From contig NZ_BMHY01000001.1 in NCBI RefSeq assembly GCF_014641555.1, forward strand, positions 124,001 through 188,000: 64,000 nt of DNA, given 5' to 3'. The notes under the pieces were generated by a model, which saw only the letters and a list, made by a program, of their open reading frames with translations, did no database searches and was not told the DNA's origin. This document shows positions 17,429 through 27,476 of the stretch, in pieces. Position 1 is the stretch's first letter. Each line of letters starts with the position of its first letter. The stretch is from Paenibacillus radicis (ex Gao et al. 2016) (lineage in GTDB: Bacteria > Bacillota > Bacilli > Paenibacillales > Paenibacillaceae). The position numbers and the translations under genes were made by a program.

Positions 17429-20337
17429 AAGCATTCGTTGGAGGTATAATTGTTGACGGTTTTTGGTCGCAGCAAGAGGACGAATTAAAAGGCTCCATCA
17501 TGCTGGCAACTGCTGAGCGGCAGGAAGTCGCGCTGCGGCTCCGCTCCGTACTATTCGCTTGGCATAAAGCTTCCTGGTACGGAACTGAAGTGGAAGAAAT
17601 CGAGCATAACGGCCGGAAAATGCTTAAATTGTCGCCGTTAACCGCCGTTGACTATTTGTCTGCCCCACAGCATGCAAGATTGCTGCGGGTAGAGTGGAGC
17701 GATCGTCTTCAGGAACTGATGGCGATTGCGTCGCTAATTCGGGAAGCGCTGCTTGGCGGATGGTTTGAACCCGATTGGAGCCGGTGGTCGGAACAAAGCC
17801 GAGCTTGGCGGATCGCATGGCCGGAAACGGAAGCGGAACGGGAGTCGCAATGGGTGGAGCTCCTTGCATCGGCGGCCGGTTCAGGTGATAGCGGCATTGA
17901 GCAATGGCTCAGCGATGCGATCGAGCAAATGCTTGCGCAGGGCGGAGAAGTCAGCGAGGCATGGCGCCAAGTTGGGCTGGCGGCTGGCGGAGAGACCATT
18001 CTGGAGCGGAAGTCGGGCGATGAAGAGGATTGGTTGATTGCCATTGGTCTTCGGAAGGATTCGCTGCCGTTCAAGACCGCGCTGCAGCTTGTCGAGCCTG
18101 GAGAAACGTCATTCTGGCAGCTTCGTCCTGCGCTGCAGGATCGCAACGGCGGCCCGTGGATTCCCATTATCCGGCGCGGCGAGCAATGGCTGGCCGCGCC
18201 GGATGCGAATGCTGGTTATGAACCGCAGCCTTTACCGGAAGAATGGCAGCTGCTGCTTTCCCCGAAGCTGGAGAAAGAGCAAGCCAAATGGCTGGCTGCG
18301 CTGCCGGATTGGGCCGATGAAGAGAAGCCAGGCGATATCAAGCGGCTGCTCAATGACAACGAGGCTTGGGCGTTCATGGAAAAGGCGAGCATCACCTTGC
18401 TCGAAGCCGGTTGTCCCGTTCTGCTGCCAAGCTGGTGGGAAGCGGTTCGATCCCGCAAGCTAAGGCTGCGGGCGAAGATGAAATCATCCGTTGGATCGGA
18501 AGCGCAGCCGATGTTCGGGCTCGATCAGATCGTTCAATTCGATTGGCGAATGGCGCTTGGCAATGTGGATCTGTCCGAATCCGAATTCATGCGGCTGGCA
18601 GAGGAAAATCGCAGGCTGATGAACATCGGCGGTGAATGGGTGCATCTGGATCCGCATGATGTCGCGCAAATCCGCGATTGGATGAAGCGTGTTGGCAAAC
18701 GCAAAGGACTCTCGTTCCGTGATGTGATGGAGATGCATCTGCTCGGAGGATCGCCGCTTGGCGATGATGAGTTGGATGACTCGGAAAGCATACGAGCTGA
18801 GGTCGAGCTGAATGAGCATTTGGGCAAATGGCTGGAGCAGCTTCAGCATACGACGGAAATTCCGCTCGTCGAGAAGCCAGACAGTTTCCTTGGCGAATTG
18901 CGGCCGTATCAGCAGCAAGGCGTGTCCTGGATGCTGTTCCTCCGCAGGTTTGGCCTTGGTGGCTGTCTAGCCGATGACATGGGTCTGGGAAAAACGATTC
19001 AATTTATGGCTTATTTAACATATATTAAAGAACAAAAAACGGGCAATGGCCATCCGTCGCTGCTCATTTGTCCCACTTCGGTTATCGGCAACTGGCAGAA
19101 GGAGCTGGAGAAATTCGCCCCTTCTCTTCGTGTCTATCTCCATTATGGGCCAAAGCGGGATAAAGGAGAGGCGTTCGAGTCTGCTGTTCATGAAGCCGAT
19201 ATCGTAATTACCTCTTATTCGCTGGCCCAGCTGGACGAAGAGGATTTGCGGCTGGTCGAATGGGATGCATTATGTCTGGACGAGGCGCAGAACATTAAAA
19301 ACGTCTACACGAAGCAATCGACAGCTATCCGTAGTTTGCCGGCGTACCATCGTATTGCTTTGACCGGTACGCCGATGGAAAACCGGCTGACGGAGCTGTG
19401 GTCAATTTATGATTTCATTAACCCTGGGTACTTAGGCGGCATGGGCGAGTTTCGTAAAGCCGTCGTCGCGCCGATCGAACGCACGCGGGACGAGGCTGTC
19501 ATTTCAGGCTTGCAGCGCTGGGTGAAGCCGTTTATGCTGCGCCGCGTGAAGAAGGACCCGGCGATTCAGCTGTCGCTGCCGGAGAAAAACGAGGCGAAAA
19601 CCTATATTGCTTTAACGGCCGAACAGGGCGCCATTTACGAAAATATCGTATCAGATTTGCTTGAGAAGCTGGATACGCTCGATGCGATGCAGAGGCGCGG
19701 CTTAATTCTGGCTTCGCTGACTCGGCTCAAGCAGCTTTGCAACCATCCCTCGCTCTTGCAGGATGAAAGCTCGAAAAACTGGGATGAGGACCGTTCGAAC
19801 AAGGTGACCCGGCTGCTCGAAATGGCGGAGGAGATCGCTTCGGAAGGCGAGCGCTGCCTGATTTTCACCCAGTTCGTCGAGATGGGCCATCAATTGAGCC
19901 GTCTGCTGGAAGAGCGGATCGGCATTCCGGTTCCTTACTTGCACGGCGGCGTGCCAAAGGCGAAGCGGGATGAAATGATCGATCGCTTCCAGAATCAAGA
20001 CGTTCCCGGCTGCGCCTTCGTCTTGTCGCTGAAGGCGGGCGGGACCGGCCTGAATCTGACGGCAGCCAACCATGTCTTTCATTTCGACCGGTGGTGGAAT
20101 CCGGCTGTCGAGAACCAAGCGACGGACCGCGCCTTCCGGATCGGCCAGACCCGGCAAGTTCAGGTTCATAAATTCATTACGCTCGGTACGCTGGAAGAGC
20201 GGATCGACGAAATGATTGAGCGGAAGCAAAACTTGAATGACCAGGTTGTCGGCCAGTCCGAGCAATGGGTGACAGAGCTGTCCACCGATGAGCTGAGAGA
20301 GCTGTTCGCGCTTCGGAAAAACTGGTTGAAGGGATGA
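17425..20337 (+). CDS. ywqA: SNF2-family DEAD/DEAH helicase (YwqA-like)
   Basis: A 970-residue Snf2 ATPase. The N-terminal ~430 residues resemble the bacterial SNF2-associated region. The SNF2_N domain starts near residue 490 (LRPYQQQGVSWM), with Walker A DDMGLGKT at ~516-523, the DEAQ box LDEAQNIKN near Asp619, and LTGTPMENRLTELWSI. The helicase C domain (~800-930) has LFTQFVEMG, GGTGLNLTAANHV and the final RIGQTRQVQVHKF. Such proteins translocate on double-stranded DNA and remodel bound proteins rather than unwind DNA. The ATG at 17425 overlaps the stop of ywqB (ATGA), so translation is coupled. A GTG seven codons upstream is an alternative. Confidence 0.93.
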   Translation: MKAFVGGIIVDGFWSQQEDELKGSIMLATAERQEVALRLRSVLFAWHKASWYGTEVEEIEHNGRKMLKLSPLTAVDYLSAPQHARLLRVEWSDRLQELMAIASLIREALLGGWFEPDWSRWSEQSRAWRIAWPETEAERESQWVELLASAAGSGDSGIEQWLSDAIEQMLAQGGEVSEAWRQVGLAAGGETILERKSGDEEDWLIAIGLRKDSLPFKTALQLVEPGETSFWQLRPALQDRNGGPWIPIIRRGEQWLAAPDANAGYEPQPLPEEWQLLLSPKLEKEQAKWLAALPDWADEEKPGDIKRLLNDNEAWAFMEKASITLLEAGCPVLLPSWWEAVRSRKLRLRAKMKSSVGSEAQPMFGLDQIVQFDWRMALGNVDLSESEFMRLAEENRRLMNIGGEWVHLDPHDVAQIRDWMKRVGKRKGLSFRDVMEMHLLGGSPLGDDELDDSESIRAEVELNEHLGKWLEQLQHTTEIPLVEKPDSFLGELRPYQQQGVSWMLFLRRFGLGGCLADDMGLGKTIQFMAYLTYIKEQKTGNGHPSLLICPTSVIGNWQKELEKFAPSLRVYLHYGPKRDKGEAFESAVHEADIVITSYSLAQLDEEDLRLVEWDALCLDEAQNIKNVYTKQSTAIRSLPAYHRIALTGTPMENRLTELWSIYDFINPGYLGGMGEFRKAVVAPIERTRDEAVISGLQRWVKPFMLRRVKKDPAIQLSLPEKNEAKTYIALTAEQGAIYENIVSDLLEKLDTLDAMQRRGLILASLTRLKQLCNHPSLLQDESSKNWDEDRSNKVTRLLEMAEEIASEGERCLIFTQFVEMGHQLSRLLEERIGIPVPYLHGGVPKAKRDEMIDRFQNQDVPGCAFVLSLKAGGTGLNLTAANHVFHFDRWWNPAVENQATDRAFRIGQTRQVQVHKFITLGTLEERIDEMIERKQNLNDQVVGQSEQWVTELSTDELRELFALRKNWLKG

Positions 20338-20344
20338 AGCTGGC

Positions 20345-20530
20345 ATGACGGAACCAAGCTTGAGGGATAAGTTGTCCAAGGTGATGGCGGAGCGCTCCGC
20401 GAATGCAGAGCCGCAGCCCGAACAATTGCCGGAGACGGAGAAGCCCCTCACCAAGCAAGAGGAAGCGAATGCGGAATGGAAAGCCTTTTACGCCGCAGTT
20501 CGAGCTCAAATGTTGAAAATGCGCGAATAA
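20345..20530 (+). CDS. Small acidic helical protein of unknown function
   Basis: A 61-residue protein starting eight bases after the helicase stop codon and on the same strand, with a GAAGGGATGA-like site upstream. The sequence is charged and rich in Glu, Ala and Lys: LRDKLSKVMAERSANAEP, then a Pro/Glu segment and a C-terminal helix (AEWKAFYAAVRAQMLKMRE). No known domain was recognised and there is no membrane segment. Its position at the end of the ywqB-ywqA unit and before the terminator suggests it belongs to the operon, perhaps as a small partner of the helicase; that is inference. Confidence 0.6.
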   Translation: MTEPSLRDKLSKVMAERSANAEPQPEQLPETEKPLTKQEEANAEWKAFYAAVRAQMLKMRE

Positions 20531-20574
20531 TCGCCTATAAAGGAGACTATCGGAGGATATGCTCCATTCCAATG

Positions 20575-20615
20575 CAGCCTGCCCGGTAATTATTGCCCGG
20601 CAGGCTGTATGTTTT
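20575..20615 (+). terminator. Terminator of the ywqB-ywqA operon
   Basis: CAGCCTGCCCGG and CCGGCAGGCTG arms enclose an A/T-rich loop, followed by TATGTTTTTA. Confidence 0.85.
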
Positions 20616-20749
20616 TATCCCCCTTTACAAAAATAATAGAATTGTATCCCTCACTTGTTTTTTTTTCGACCTCCTAGCCGCGAATCGGCAATTCTATAAT
20701 AAAGGTGCAAGGCAAACAAGCAACATCATTATCGAGGAGGTCTTTACAA

Positions 20750-22117
20750 ATGAAAAAGAGTTTTACAGCAATCGCCATGCTGCTCGTATCGCTCGTGCTT
20801 GTCATCTCCGCTTGTGGTTCGAACAACGGCGGGAACAATGCTCCGGCAGCGACCAACGAAAGCACGAAAGCACCGGAAGCAACGGCTGAGCCAACTCCGG
20901 CAGCGAAAGATGTAACGCTGTCCCTCCGCCATACACAAATTAAAGAAACAAGCAAAACGCGTCTGGGCATCCTGGAAGACGTTGTAAAGAAAACGCAAGA
21001 TGAGAACCCGGGCCTGACCTTCAAGCTTGAAGGCATTGACGAAATCGTCAACCGCGATCAAAAGCTGAAAGCGGAAATGACTGCCGGCAATCCTCCTGAT
21101 ATCTTCGAAGTATTCGGCGGTTCTGACCTGAACCTCTATGTAAAAGCAGGCCGCATGCTCGACCTGACACCTATCCTTGATGAACTTGGCATTAAAGACA
21201 AATTCGCAAGCCTTGACGAATTTACAGTTGACGGCAAAGTATACGGCCTTCCTTTCGGCGGATACAGCGAAGCGATCTTCTACAACAAAAAAATCTTCTC
21301 CGATCTTGGCCTTCAAACGCCAACAACTTGGGAAGAATTGATTGCTGTAGCTGACAAAGTAAAAGCTGCAGGCATTACGCCATTCGCACTTGCTGCGAAA
21401 GACGGCTGGGTTAACGGCATGATGTGGAATACGGTTATGGAACGCAACGTAGGTATCGACGCGATCAACAAGCTCGTTACTGGCGAAGCGAAATGGACGG
21501 ATGAGAACTTCGTTAAAGGTTTTGCATCTTATGCAGAACTGGTAAACAAAGACTACTTCACTAAAGGTGCACTGGGTCTTGCTTACGCGGATCAAGGCGC
21601 GCAATTCCTGTCCGGCAAAGCTGCAATGGTATTCACAGGCACTTGGGATGCTAACCGCTTCTCCGGTGAAGAAGCAGGCGACCTGAAAGGCCAAATCGGC
21701 TACTTCGGCTTCCCGTCCATCGCTGGCGGCGCAGGCGACCAAACTTCGATCAACGCATCGTACTCGAACGGCTTTGGTTTCTCCGCTAACCTTGACGCTG
21801 ACAAAGTAGCGGCAGTTAAGAAATTTATTGCTAACTTCTACACAGAAGAAGTACAAAAACGTACGCTGGTTGAAGACAAATTGCTGCCTTCGATGAAATT
21901 GTCCGACCTGTCCGGCGTTGACCCGCTTACGACTGAAATCTTGACGGTAATGGCTAATGCATCTTCCTCTTGGAAAGCTTATGATGCAATCGTACAACCG
22001 GCTGTAGGCGCTGAAGTAAACGTAGGTATTCAAGAGCTGATCGGCAAAGTAACGACGCCAGAGAAAGTGGCGGCAAAAATTCAAGCGGCTCAAGAGAAAG
22101 CTAACGCTGCGCAATAA
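20750..22117 (+). CDS. Sugar ABC transporter substrate-binding lipoprotein
   Basis: A 455-residue family 1 solute-binding protein. Lipobox ISAC with Cys22, then a Gly/Asn/Ala/Pro/Glu-rich linker to about residue 55. Mature part: conserved NPGLTFKLEG, GNPPDIFEVFGGSDL, LDLTPILDELG, PFGGYSEAIFYNKKIF, and GKAAMVFTGTWDA. This is the classic MalE/MsmE-like group. The ATG at 20750 has GAGGAGG ten bases upstream. A TATAAT at 20695-20700 may be its -10. It heads a transporter operon with two permeases; the terminator at 22164-22197 between it and them would give more binding protein than permease, which is common. The NagZ-like enzyme downstream hints at an amino-sugar substrate. Confidence 0.92.
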   Translation: MKKSFTAIAMLLVSLVLVISACGSNNGGNNAPAATNESTKAPEATAEPTPAAKDVTLSLRHTQIKETSKTRLGILEDVVKKTQDENPGLTFKLEGIDEIVNRDQKLKAEMTAGNPPDIFEVFGGSDLNLYVKAGRMLDLTPILDELGIKDKFASLDEFTVDGKVYGLPFGGYSEAIFYNKKIFSDLGLQTPTTWEELIAVADKVKAAGITPFALAAKDGWVNGMMWNTVMERNVGIDAINKLVTGEAKWTDENFVKGFASYAELVNKDYFTKGALGLAYADQGAQFLSGKAAMVFTGTWDANRFSGEEAGDLKGQIGYFGFPSIAGGAGDQTSINASYSNGFGFSANLDADKVAAVKKFIANFYTEEVQKRTLVEDKLLPSMKLSDLSGVDPLTTEILTVMANASSSWKAYDAIVQPAVGAEVNVGIQELIGKVTTPEKVAAKIQAAQEKANAAQ

Positions 22118-22163
22118 TAAGCAATCATTGATAGCTTGGCATTGCAATCGATCCTGATGGACG

Positions 22164-22197
22164 AGAGGGTGTCCCACGGGGACACCCTCTTTTTCTT
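22164..22197 (+). terminator. Intra-operon terminator/attenuator
   Basis: AGAGGGTGTCCC and GGGGACACCCTC form a long GC-rich stem over a tiny loop, followed by TTTTTC. It sits between the binding-protein gene and the first permease gene. Partial read-through would set the ratio of binding protein to permease. Confidence 0.85.
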
Positions 22198-22240
22198 TCA
22201 AATCCCATTGCCTGCAGCAAGCAAGTATGAGGAGGAAATC

Positions 22241-23122
22241 ATGAACAAGGCGCTCAGAAACCCTATTACTTATATAGCGTTCATATTGCCGACGCTCGCG
22301 CTTTATGCCCTGTTTTTCGTATACCCGGTTATCGTATCATTCATTTACGGCCTGTACCAATGGGATGGCATTACGGACAAAGTGTTCATTGGTCTGGACA
22401 ACTTTATCCGCCTATGGACAGATAAGGTGTTTCTGAAATCGCTATTAAACAACTTCTATTTCCTGGTCTTTTCCTTAGTGGTGAATATTCCGCTCGTCTT
22501 CCTTATTTCAATTGTAATTAGTAAGGTAAGCCGTATGCGTGATTTCTACAAGTCGGCCGTGTTTGTTCCCGTCGTTATTTCTACAGCTACGGTCGCTATT
22601 TTGTTCGGCGTATTGTACAACTACGATTCCGGCTTGATCAACCAGTTTATTCGTCTGATCTTCCCGGAAAGCTGGGCTAGAGAATGGCTCTCGGATCCGA
22701 AACTTGCCATTCTGTCTATTCTGATTGCTAATGCATGGCAAAATGTCGGCTTCTTCATCGTACTTTGCTTAGCCGCAATTCTGAATATTCCGAAAGAAAT
22801 TGTGGAAGCTGCCAAAATCGATGGCGTTAACGCTTGGAACGAGACGTGGACGATTACGCTTCCGCTTGTACGCCCGATCTTGTTCGTTATGCTTCTCTTG
22901 TCCGTGTCGGGGACGATGAAGGTGCTTGATATCGTTCAAATTATGACCAACGGCGGTCCTTTCCAGTCGACGGAGGTTATGTCCACCTACATGCTGAAAG
23001 TCGGCTTCCGCTCCATGGAGCTTGGCTACGGCAGTGCAATTGGTGTGGCAATGTTCTTGATCATTCTCGTGCTTACCTTCATCCTGAATCGAGTCACTAA
23101 GCATGAGGAGGTGCAATACTAA
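22241..23122 (+). CDS. Sugar ABC transporter permease (MsmF/MalF type)
   Basis: A 293-residue permease with six hydrophobic segments (first ~10-33: ITYIAFILPTLALYALFF) and the EAA loop VEAAKIDGVNAWNETWTITL followed by PLVRP. GAGGAGG lies seven bases before the ATG at 22241, which is chosen over the long open stretch upstream that runs through the terminator. It overlaps the next permease by one base (TAATG). Confidence 0.93.
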   Translation: MNKALRNPITYIAFILPTLALYALFFVYPVIVSFIYGLYQWDGITDKVFIGLDNFIRLWTDKVFLKSLLNNFYFLVFSLVVNIPLVFLISIVISKVSRMRDFYKSAVFVPVVISTATVAILFGVLYNYDSGLINQFIRLIFPESWAREWLSDPKLAILSILIANAWQNVGFFIVLCLAAILNIPKEIVEAAKIDGVNAWNETWTITLPLVRPILFVMLLLSVSGTMKVLDIVQIMTNGGPFQSTEVMSTYMLKVGFRSMELGYGSAIGVAMFLIILVLTFILNRVTKHEEVQY

Positions 23123-23970
23123 TGTTGAAATTCCGCAAAGGGCAAGTTGCCAGCCATACCTTCCTATGGGCATATGTATTGTTCACCCTGTTCCCGCTCG
23201 TATGGCTCTTGATGACTTCCTTCAAGACGAACCGTGAAATTACAGTCAATACATGGGCGTTTCCGACGTCCTTCAATTTCGATAATTATAGAGCAGCATG
23301 GGAAACGGCCAAAATCGGATTTTATGCCTGGAACAGTCTTAAAGTAACAGTCATTGCATGTCTAGTTACCGTCCTGTTCGCAGCGATGACTTCCTTCGCG
23401 CTGTCGCGCATGAAGTTCGGCCGGGCCAATAAGCTGGTCTACAACTTCATTATGTTCGGCTTGCTCGTACCGTCTGGCGCTTTGTTCATTCCGCTCTATC
23501 GCTTGATTCAAACGCTGACGACGGAATACGGCATCAAACTTTATGATTCGCATCTTGGTCTGATTTTGGTATACTCCACTTATGCATTGCCGATTACCGT
23601 CTTTATTATTTATGCGTTTATGCTATCCATTCCGAACGAGCTGGAGGAAGCCGGCATTATGGACGGGCTAAGTGCTACGGGCATATTTGTCAGAGTCGTT
23701 CTCCCGATTTCGATGCCGGCGCTTGTTACGGTAACGATTCTAAGCTTCATCGGCAACTGGAACGAATATATATTATCTCAGCTATTCATCACGTCCGAGA
23801 CGCTTCGTACGCTGCCAACGGGCATGGCCAGCTTTAACGACGGCTACCGCACGAACTTCGCTTCGTTGTCCGCGGCCGTCATTATAAGCATCATTCCGGT
23901 TCTGATCGTGTACTTCTTCTTGCAGCGCCAGATTATTGAAGGCATGACGGCAGGAAGCGTCAAGGGCTAA
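23122..23970 (+). CDS. Sugar ABC transporter permease (MsmG/MalG type)
   Basis: A 282-residue permease, second half of the channel. Six membrane segments; EAA loop EEAGIMDGLSATGIFVRVVL followed by PISMP; C-terminus IEGMTAGSVKG, typical of the MalG/MsmG group. The start codon overlaps the stop of the previous gene. There is no ATPase gene nearby, so a shared MsmX-like ATPase elsewhere is expected. Confidence 0.93.
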   Translation: MLKFRKGQVASHTFLWAYVLFTLFPLVWLLMTSFKTNREITVNTWAFPTSFNFDNYRAAWETAKIGFYAWNSLKVTVIACLVTVLFAAMTSFALSRMKFGRANKLVYNFIMFGLLVPSGALFIPLYRLIQTLTTEYGIKLYDSHLGLILVYSTYALPITVFIIYAFMLSIPNELEEAGIMDGLSATGIFVRVVLPISMPALVTVTILSFIGNWNEYILSQLFITSETLRTLPTGMASFNDGYRTNFASLSAAVIISIIPVLIVYFFLQRQIIEGMTAGSVKG

Positions 23971-23998
23971 CCGCAATTTCGGAAGGGGCCCCATCCAG

Positions 23999-25810
23999 AT
24001 GAACTTGAGACCGAAGCTGATGCTTGCTTTTATCCTTCTCATTCTAGTTCCCATGATTGGTCTCGGCATCGTCTCCTTTCTCAACTCGGAGACACTGCTG
24101 GAGAAGAAATACAGCGAGCAGACGGAAATTTCGCTCAAGGCAGTAGGCGGGAACATCAAGTACTTCTTCAAGGAGCTCGAGCAGTTGTCGGACGGCAATC
24201 TGACGAGCTCCGAAGTACAGGATACGCTGCAGTACAGTACCCTTCCCCGTGACGATGCCAGTACGCAGATCGCCATCAACCAGGCGCAAAAGGAAATGAA
24301 CCGCATCCTGTTCCAGCATCCAGCGGTCAGTTATGTGGTTCTCTATTCGAACGACGGCACGATGTTCCGTTCATACCGCAACGATCCGACGACTTTTCGA
24401 CCTATTACATTCGAACAGCTGAAACAGCAGCCGCTTTATGTGGAGACGAAAAAGCTCGGCGGCCGCTCCAAATGGATCGGTCCTTATGAGGAGCGGCAAT
24501 TGACGGGCGTTGAACCGCCATTATTTACGCAAATGAGGCTGGTGAAGGATTACCAGACGTTCTCCGACATCGGATTAATGATTACGCAGTACAAGACAGA
24601 AGAAGTTTATTCGATGCTCAACACCTTTCTTAATCCGCATGCGGAAGGCCGTGATTCGCGGTATGTGATCGTGAATCAGGAGGGCCTTATTTTGCTAGAT
24701 AGCAACAAACAGCTGGAAGGCGAGCAGCTAGCCGATTTCACAGAAGGCGATTTGCAGCGTACGAACAGTTATTCCAGCTCCAGAATCAAGTTCAATGAGA
24801 TCGATAGTCTCGTATCCGCTTATAATCTGGACCAGAGCGGATGGGTTCTCGTATCCGTCAAATCATGGAATAGGCTGACGAATGAGAATGTAAGGTTCGT
24901 GCAATGGATCGGAATGATTACCGTTCTGTGCGTCATATCCGCTATTTTGTTCAACGTATTCTTCGTTAATCGGGTTGCGAAGTCGATCATCAAGGTCGTT
25001 CGTAAAATGCGGCTAGTCGAGCAAGGCTTGCTCGACATCCGGGTGAAGGCGCAGGGCAAGGACGAGACGGTTCTGCTGGCGAACAGCTTCAACAGCATGG
25101 TCGAGCGAATCGGTGAGCTGCTGACGGAGGTACGAACAGAGCAGGAACGGAAGCAGCATGCGGAAATGATGCTGATGCAAGCGCAGATCAAGCCTCACTT
25201 TCTGTTCAACACGCTGGAATCGATCAATGCGCTGGCTGCTCAGAATGAAGGCCGTAAAATTATGATGATGGTGCGCCAGTTGAGCAATTTGCTGCGCACA
25301 ACGCTGCATGATTCGGAAGAAATCGTCATCAGTCAGGAAGTCGCTCATGTTCGCAGCTACTTGGAAATTCAGAAATACCGGTTTGAGGATTTGTTTACTT
25401 ATGAATTGAATGTAGATGAAGAAGTGTATGAATATACGATCTTAAAGCTGACGCTTCAACCGCTTGTCGAGAACAGCATTCAGCATGGCTTTGAAGGTTT
25501 GGAGGACGGTAAGGGCGTCATTACGATCGACGTCCGGGTAGAGGCGCATCAGATCGTATTCTTGGTCAGCGATAACGGGGTTGGAATGAGTGAAGCCAAC
25601 CTGATCAAGTTTGGCGAGCGCAGCAATAAGTCCGATAAGCGCCGAAATGCCGCCGAATTAGGAGAAAGGCGCGGCCTTGGTCTTCGCAACGTCGCGGATC
25701 GGCTCCGGATTCATTATGGCCCGGCCTACGGGATGATGATCTGCAGCGCGGAAGGCTATGGCACCGTCATTCGCTGTACAATTCCGAAAAGCAGGGGTGA
25801 ACGGTTATGA
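23999..25810 (+). CDS. YesM-type sensor histidine kinase
   Basis: A 603-residue membrane kinase: transmembrane helix ~8-28, extracellular dCache-like sensor ~30-295, second helix ~300-322, HAMP ~322-375, His_kinase domain with His400 in QAQIKPHFLFNTLESIN, and ATPase domain with LVENSIQHG and DNGVGM and a GLGLRNVADRL box. It follows the permeases by 28 bp and overlaps the regulator gene by four bases, so transporter and sensor are one unit. It is likely to sense the sugar taken up by the transporter. Confidence 0.93.
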   Translation: MNLRPKLMLAFILLILVPMIGLGIVSFLNSETLLEKKYSEQTEISLKAVGGNIKYFFKELEQLSDGNLTSSEVQDTLQYSTLPRDDASTQIAINQAQKEMNRILFQHPAVSYVVLYSNDGTMFRSYRNDPTTFRPITFEQLKQQPLYVETKKLGGRSKWIGPYEERQLTGVEPPLFTQMRLVKDYQTFSDIGLMITQYKTEEVYSMLNTFLNPHAEGRDSRYVIVNQEGLILLDSNKQLEGEQLADFTEGDLQRTNSYSSSRIKFNEIDSLVSAYNLDQSGWVLVSVKSWNRLTNENVRFVQWIGMITVLCVISAILFNVFFVNRVAKSIIKVVRKMRLVEQGLLDIRVKAQGKDETVLLANSFNSMVERIGELLTEVRTEQERKQHAEMMLMQAQIKPHFLFNTLESINALAAQNEGRKIMMMVRQLSNLLRTTLHDSEEIVISQEVAHVRSYLEIQKYRFEDLFTYELNVDEEVYEYTILKLTLQPLVENSIQHGFEGLEDGKGVITIDVRVEAHQIVFLVSDNGVGMSEANLIKFGERSNKSDKRRNAAELGERRGLGLRNVADRLRIHYGPAYGMMICSAEGYGTVIRCTIPKSRGERL

Positions 25811-27435
25811 CAGGCAAAGTGCTATTGGTAGACGATGAGCCGCATATTACGCGAAATCTGGAAAAAGTCATTCCCTGGGAGATGCTCGGTCTAACTGTTG
25901 GAGGTACGGCTAAAAACGGGATGGAGGCGCTTGAGCTGCTAGAAGCGCAGCCCTTTGACCTCGTTCTTTGCGATATTCGCATGCCGATCATGGATGGCCT
26001 GGAGCTCGTGAAGCATATTCGGGAGAAGGGCGCCGAATGCGACATTATTATGCTTTCTGGTTACCAGGATTTTGCTTACACACGAGCTGCCATTCAATAT
26101 GGCGTACAGGACTATGTACTGAAACCAATTCCTTATGACGAGCTTACCGGCGTTATTGCCCGGGTAATGTCCAGTCAGCGGATGAAGCAGAAACAGCTTA
26201 CCGAGGAGCGTCAGAAGCTTGGCCGAATGATCGATTTGGCTAGCGAGAAAATATTGTACGATATTCTAATGGACTATACAGAGCTGACGGACAGCAACTG
26301 GATGATCGCCGGCGACGAGCAGGCGATCCGGGAACAGCAATATGCGTTAATTGTGCTTGATCTCGACGTCAGCTCCGAGCGGACGAAGGATTGGCGGGAA
26401 TGGTCGGATAAGGAACGCAAGCTGTGGAACTTTGCCGTGTGCAACGTGCTGCGTGAGAAGCTGCAGCAAAATGGCTTTCACCATGCCGTCATTCAAATTC
26501 GTGACGGAGAATGGTGCGTTCTAATTGAAGCTGATAAATCGCAGCCCTTCGACCTAGCGCAAATTAATGGCTGGGCTGAAATGCTGTTGACCGCTGTGAA
26601 AAACCACGTCAAATTGTCGCTTTATGCCGGCATTTACCGGGATTATGCCCCTGTAGACTCGCTATCTCAGGCGTATAAGCTCGTCCAGCAAGGGATGCAG
26701 CTGGCACCGCATCAAGAGACGATCGCAGTCTATCCGGACTGCGAAGCCGGTTCTTCGCAGGAGGATCAAGCATTCTGGGATACGTCCGAGAAGCTGATCG
26801 GGGCGGTCAAACGCGGGGACACCTCCGTTGTGGATGCTGAACTGCGGCGAATGACGCAGCAGCTGCAGGGGATGAATGAGTCCCTGATCGGCCGTTTCAA
26901 GCCGATGCTTCACTTCTTCGTATTGAATTTGATGCGGGAAATGAAGGAGATGGGCATCTTCTCTCGTGATCAGGAGGATCTGCTTTGGAGGAAGCTTGAC
27001 CGGCGCTTCGGAATTAAGGATTTGCTCTCGGTTATTTTACAAGTAACGCGGGCAGTGGCGGATAAGTCTACGGATAAGAAGAAGCAGTCGGAGAGATCGA
27101 TGGCGGAAGCCAAGCAGTTTCTGGATCGCAACCTGTACCGCGATTTGAGCGTGGAGGAAGCGGCTACCCATGTCGGACTGAGTACATCCTACTTCAGCTT
27201 GTTGTTCAAACAGACCTTTAATGAAACGTTCATTGAATATGTGACGCGGCAGCGGATGGAACGGGCGAAGACGATGCTGGCGGACTCTCATAAAAGTGTA
27301 GCGCAAATCGCGAAGGAAGTCGGGTATGCGGAACGGCGTTATTTTACGAAAGTGTTCATGAAATATACCGGGGATAACCCGACCGATTATAGAGGCAAGC
27401 ATCAGCAGCCCGATGGCGGAATGATGGATCGATAG
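25807..27435 (+). CDS. AraC-type response regulator
   Basis: A 542-residue YesN-like regulator. Receiver domain with VDDEPHIT, phosphoacceptor Asp56 in CDIRMPIMDG, and Lys in LKPIPY. The middle ~280 residues are an unassigned linker, longer than usual. The C-terminal ~100 residues are the AraC HTH pair (SVEEAATHVGLSTSYFSLLF and EVGYAERRYFTKVFMKYTG). ATGA overlap with the kinase gene. The long linker is the main difference from the regulator at 10593-11801. Confidence 0.93.
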   Translation: MTGKVLLVDDEPHITRNLEKVIPWEMLGLTVGGTAKNGMEALELLEAQPFDLVLCDIRMPIMDGLELVKHIREKGAECDIIMLSGYQDFAYTRAAIQYGVQDYVLKPIPYDELTGVIARVMSSQRMKQKQLTEERQKLGRMIDLASEKILYDILMDYTELTDSNWMIAGDEQAIREQQYALIVLDLDVSSERTKDWREWSDKERKLWNFAVCNVLREKLQQNGFHHAVIQIRDGEWCVLIEADKSQPFDLAQINGWAEMLLTAVKNHVKLSLYAGIYRDYAPVDSLSQAYKLVQQGMQLAPHQETIAVYPDCEAGSSQEDQAFWDTSEKLIGAVKRGDTSVVDAELRRMTQQLQGMNESLIGRFKPMLHFFVLNLMREMKEMGIFSRDQEDLLWRKLDRRFGIKDLLSVILQVTRAVADKSTDKKKQSERSMAEAKQFLDRNLYRDLSVEEAATHVGLSTSYFSLLFKQTFNETFIEYVTRQRMERAKTMLADSHKSVAQIAKEVGYAERRYFTKVFMKYTGDNPTDYRGKHQQPDGGMMDR

Positions 27436-27476
27436 ACTACAGGGCGATTCGGGAGAGAAGAGCGGAGGTCATAGTA

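Noticed and set aside
20744..22201. Minus-strand ORF of 485 codons
   Set aside because: It is the antisense frame of the sugar-binding lipoprotein gene, rich in Phe, Val and Cys from the complementary codon use, with no ribosome site or domain.
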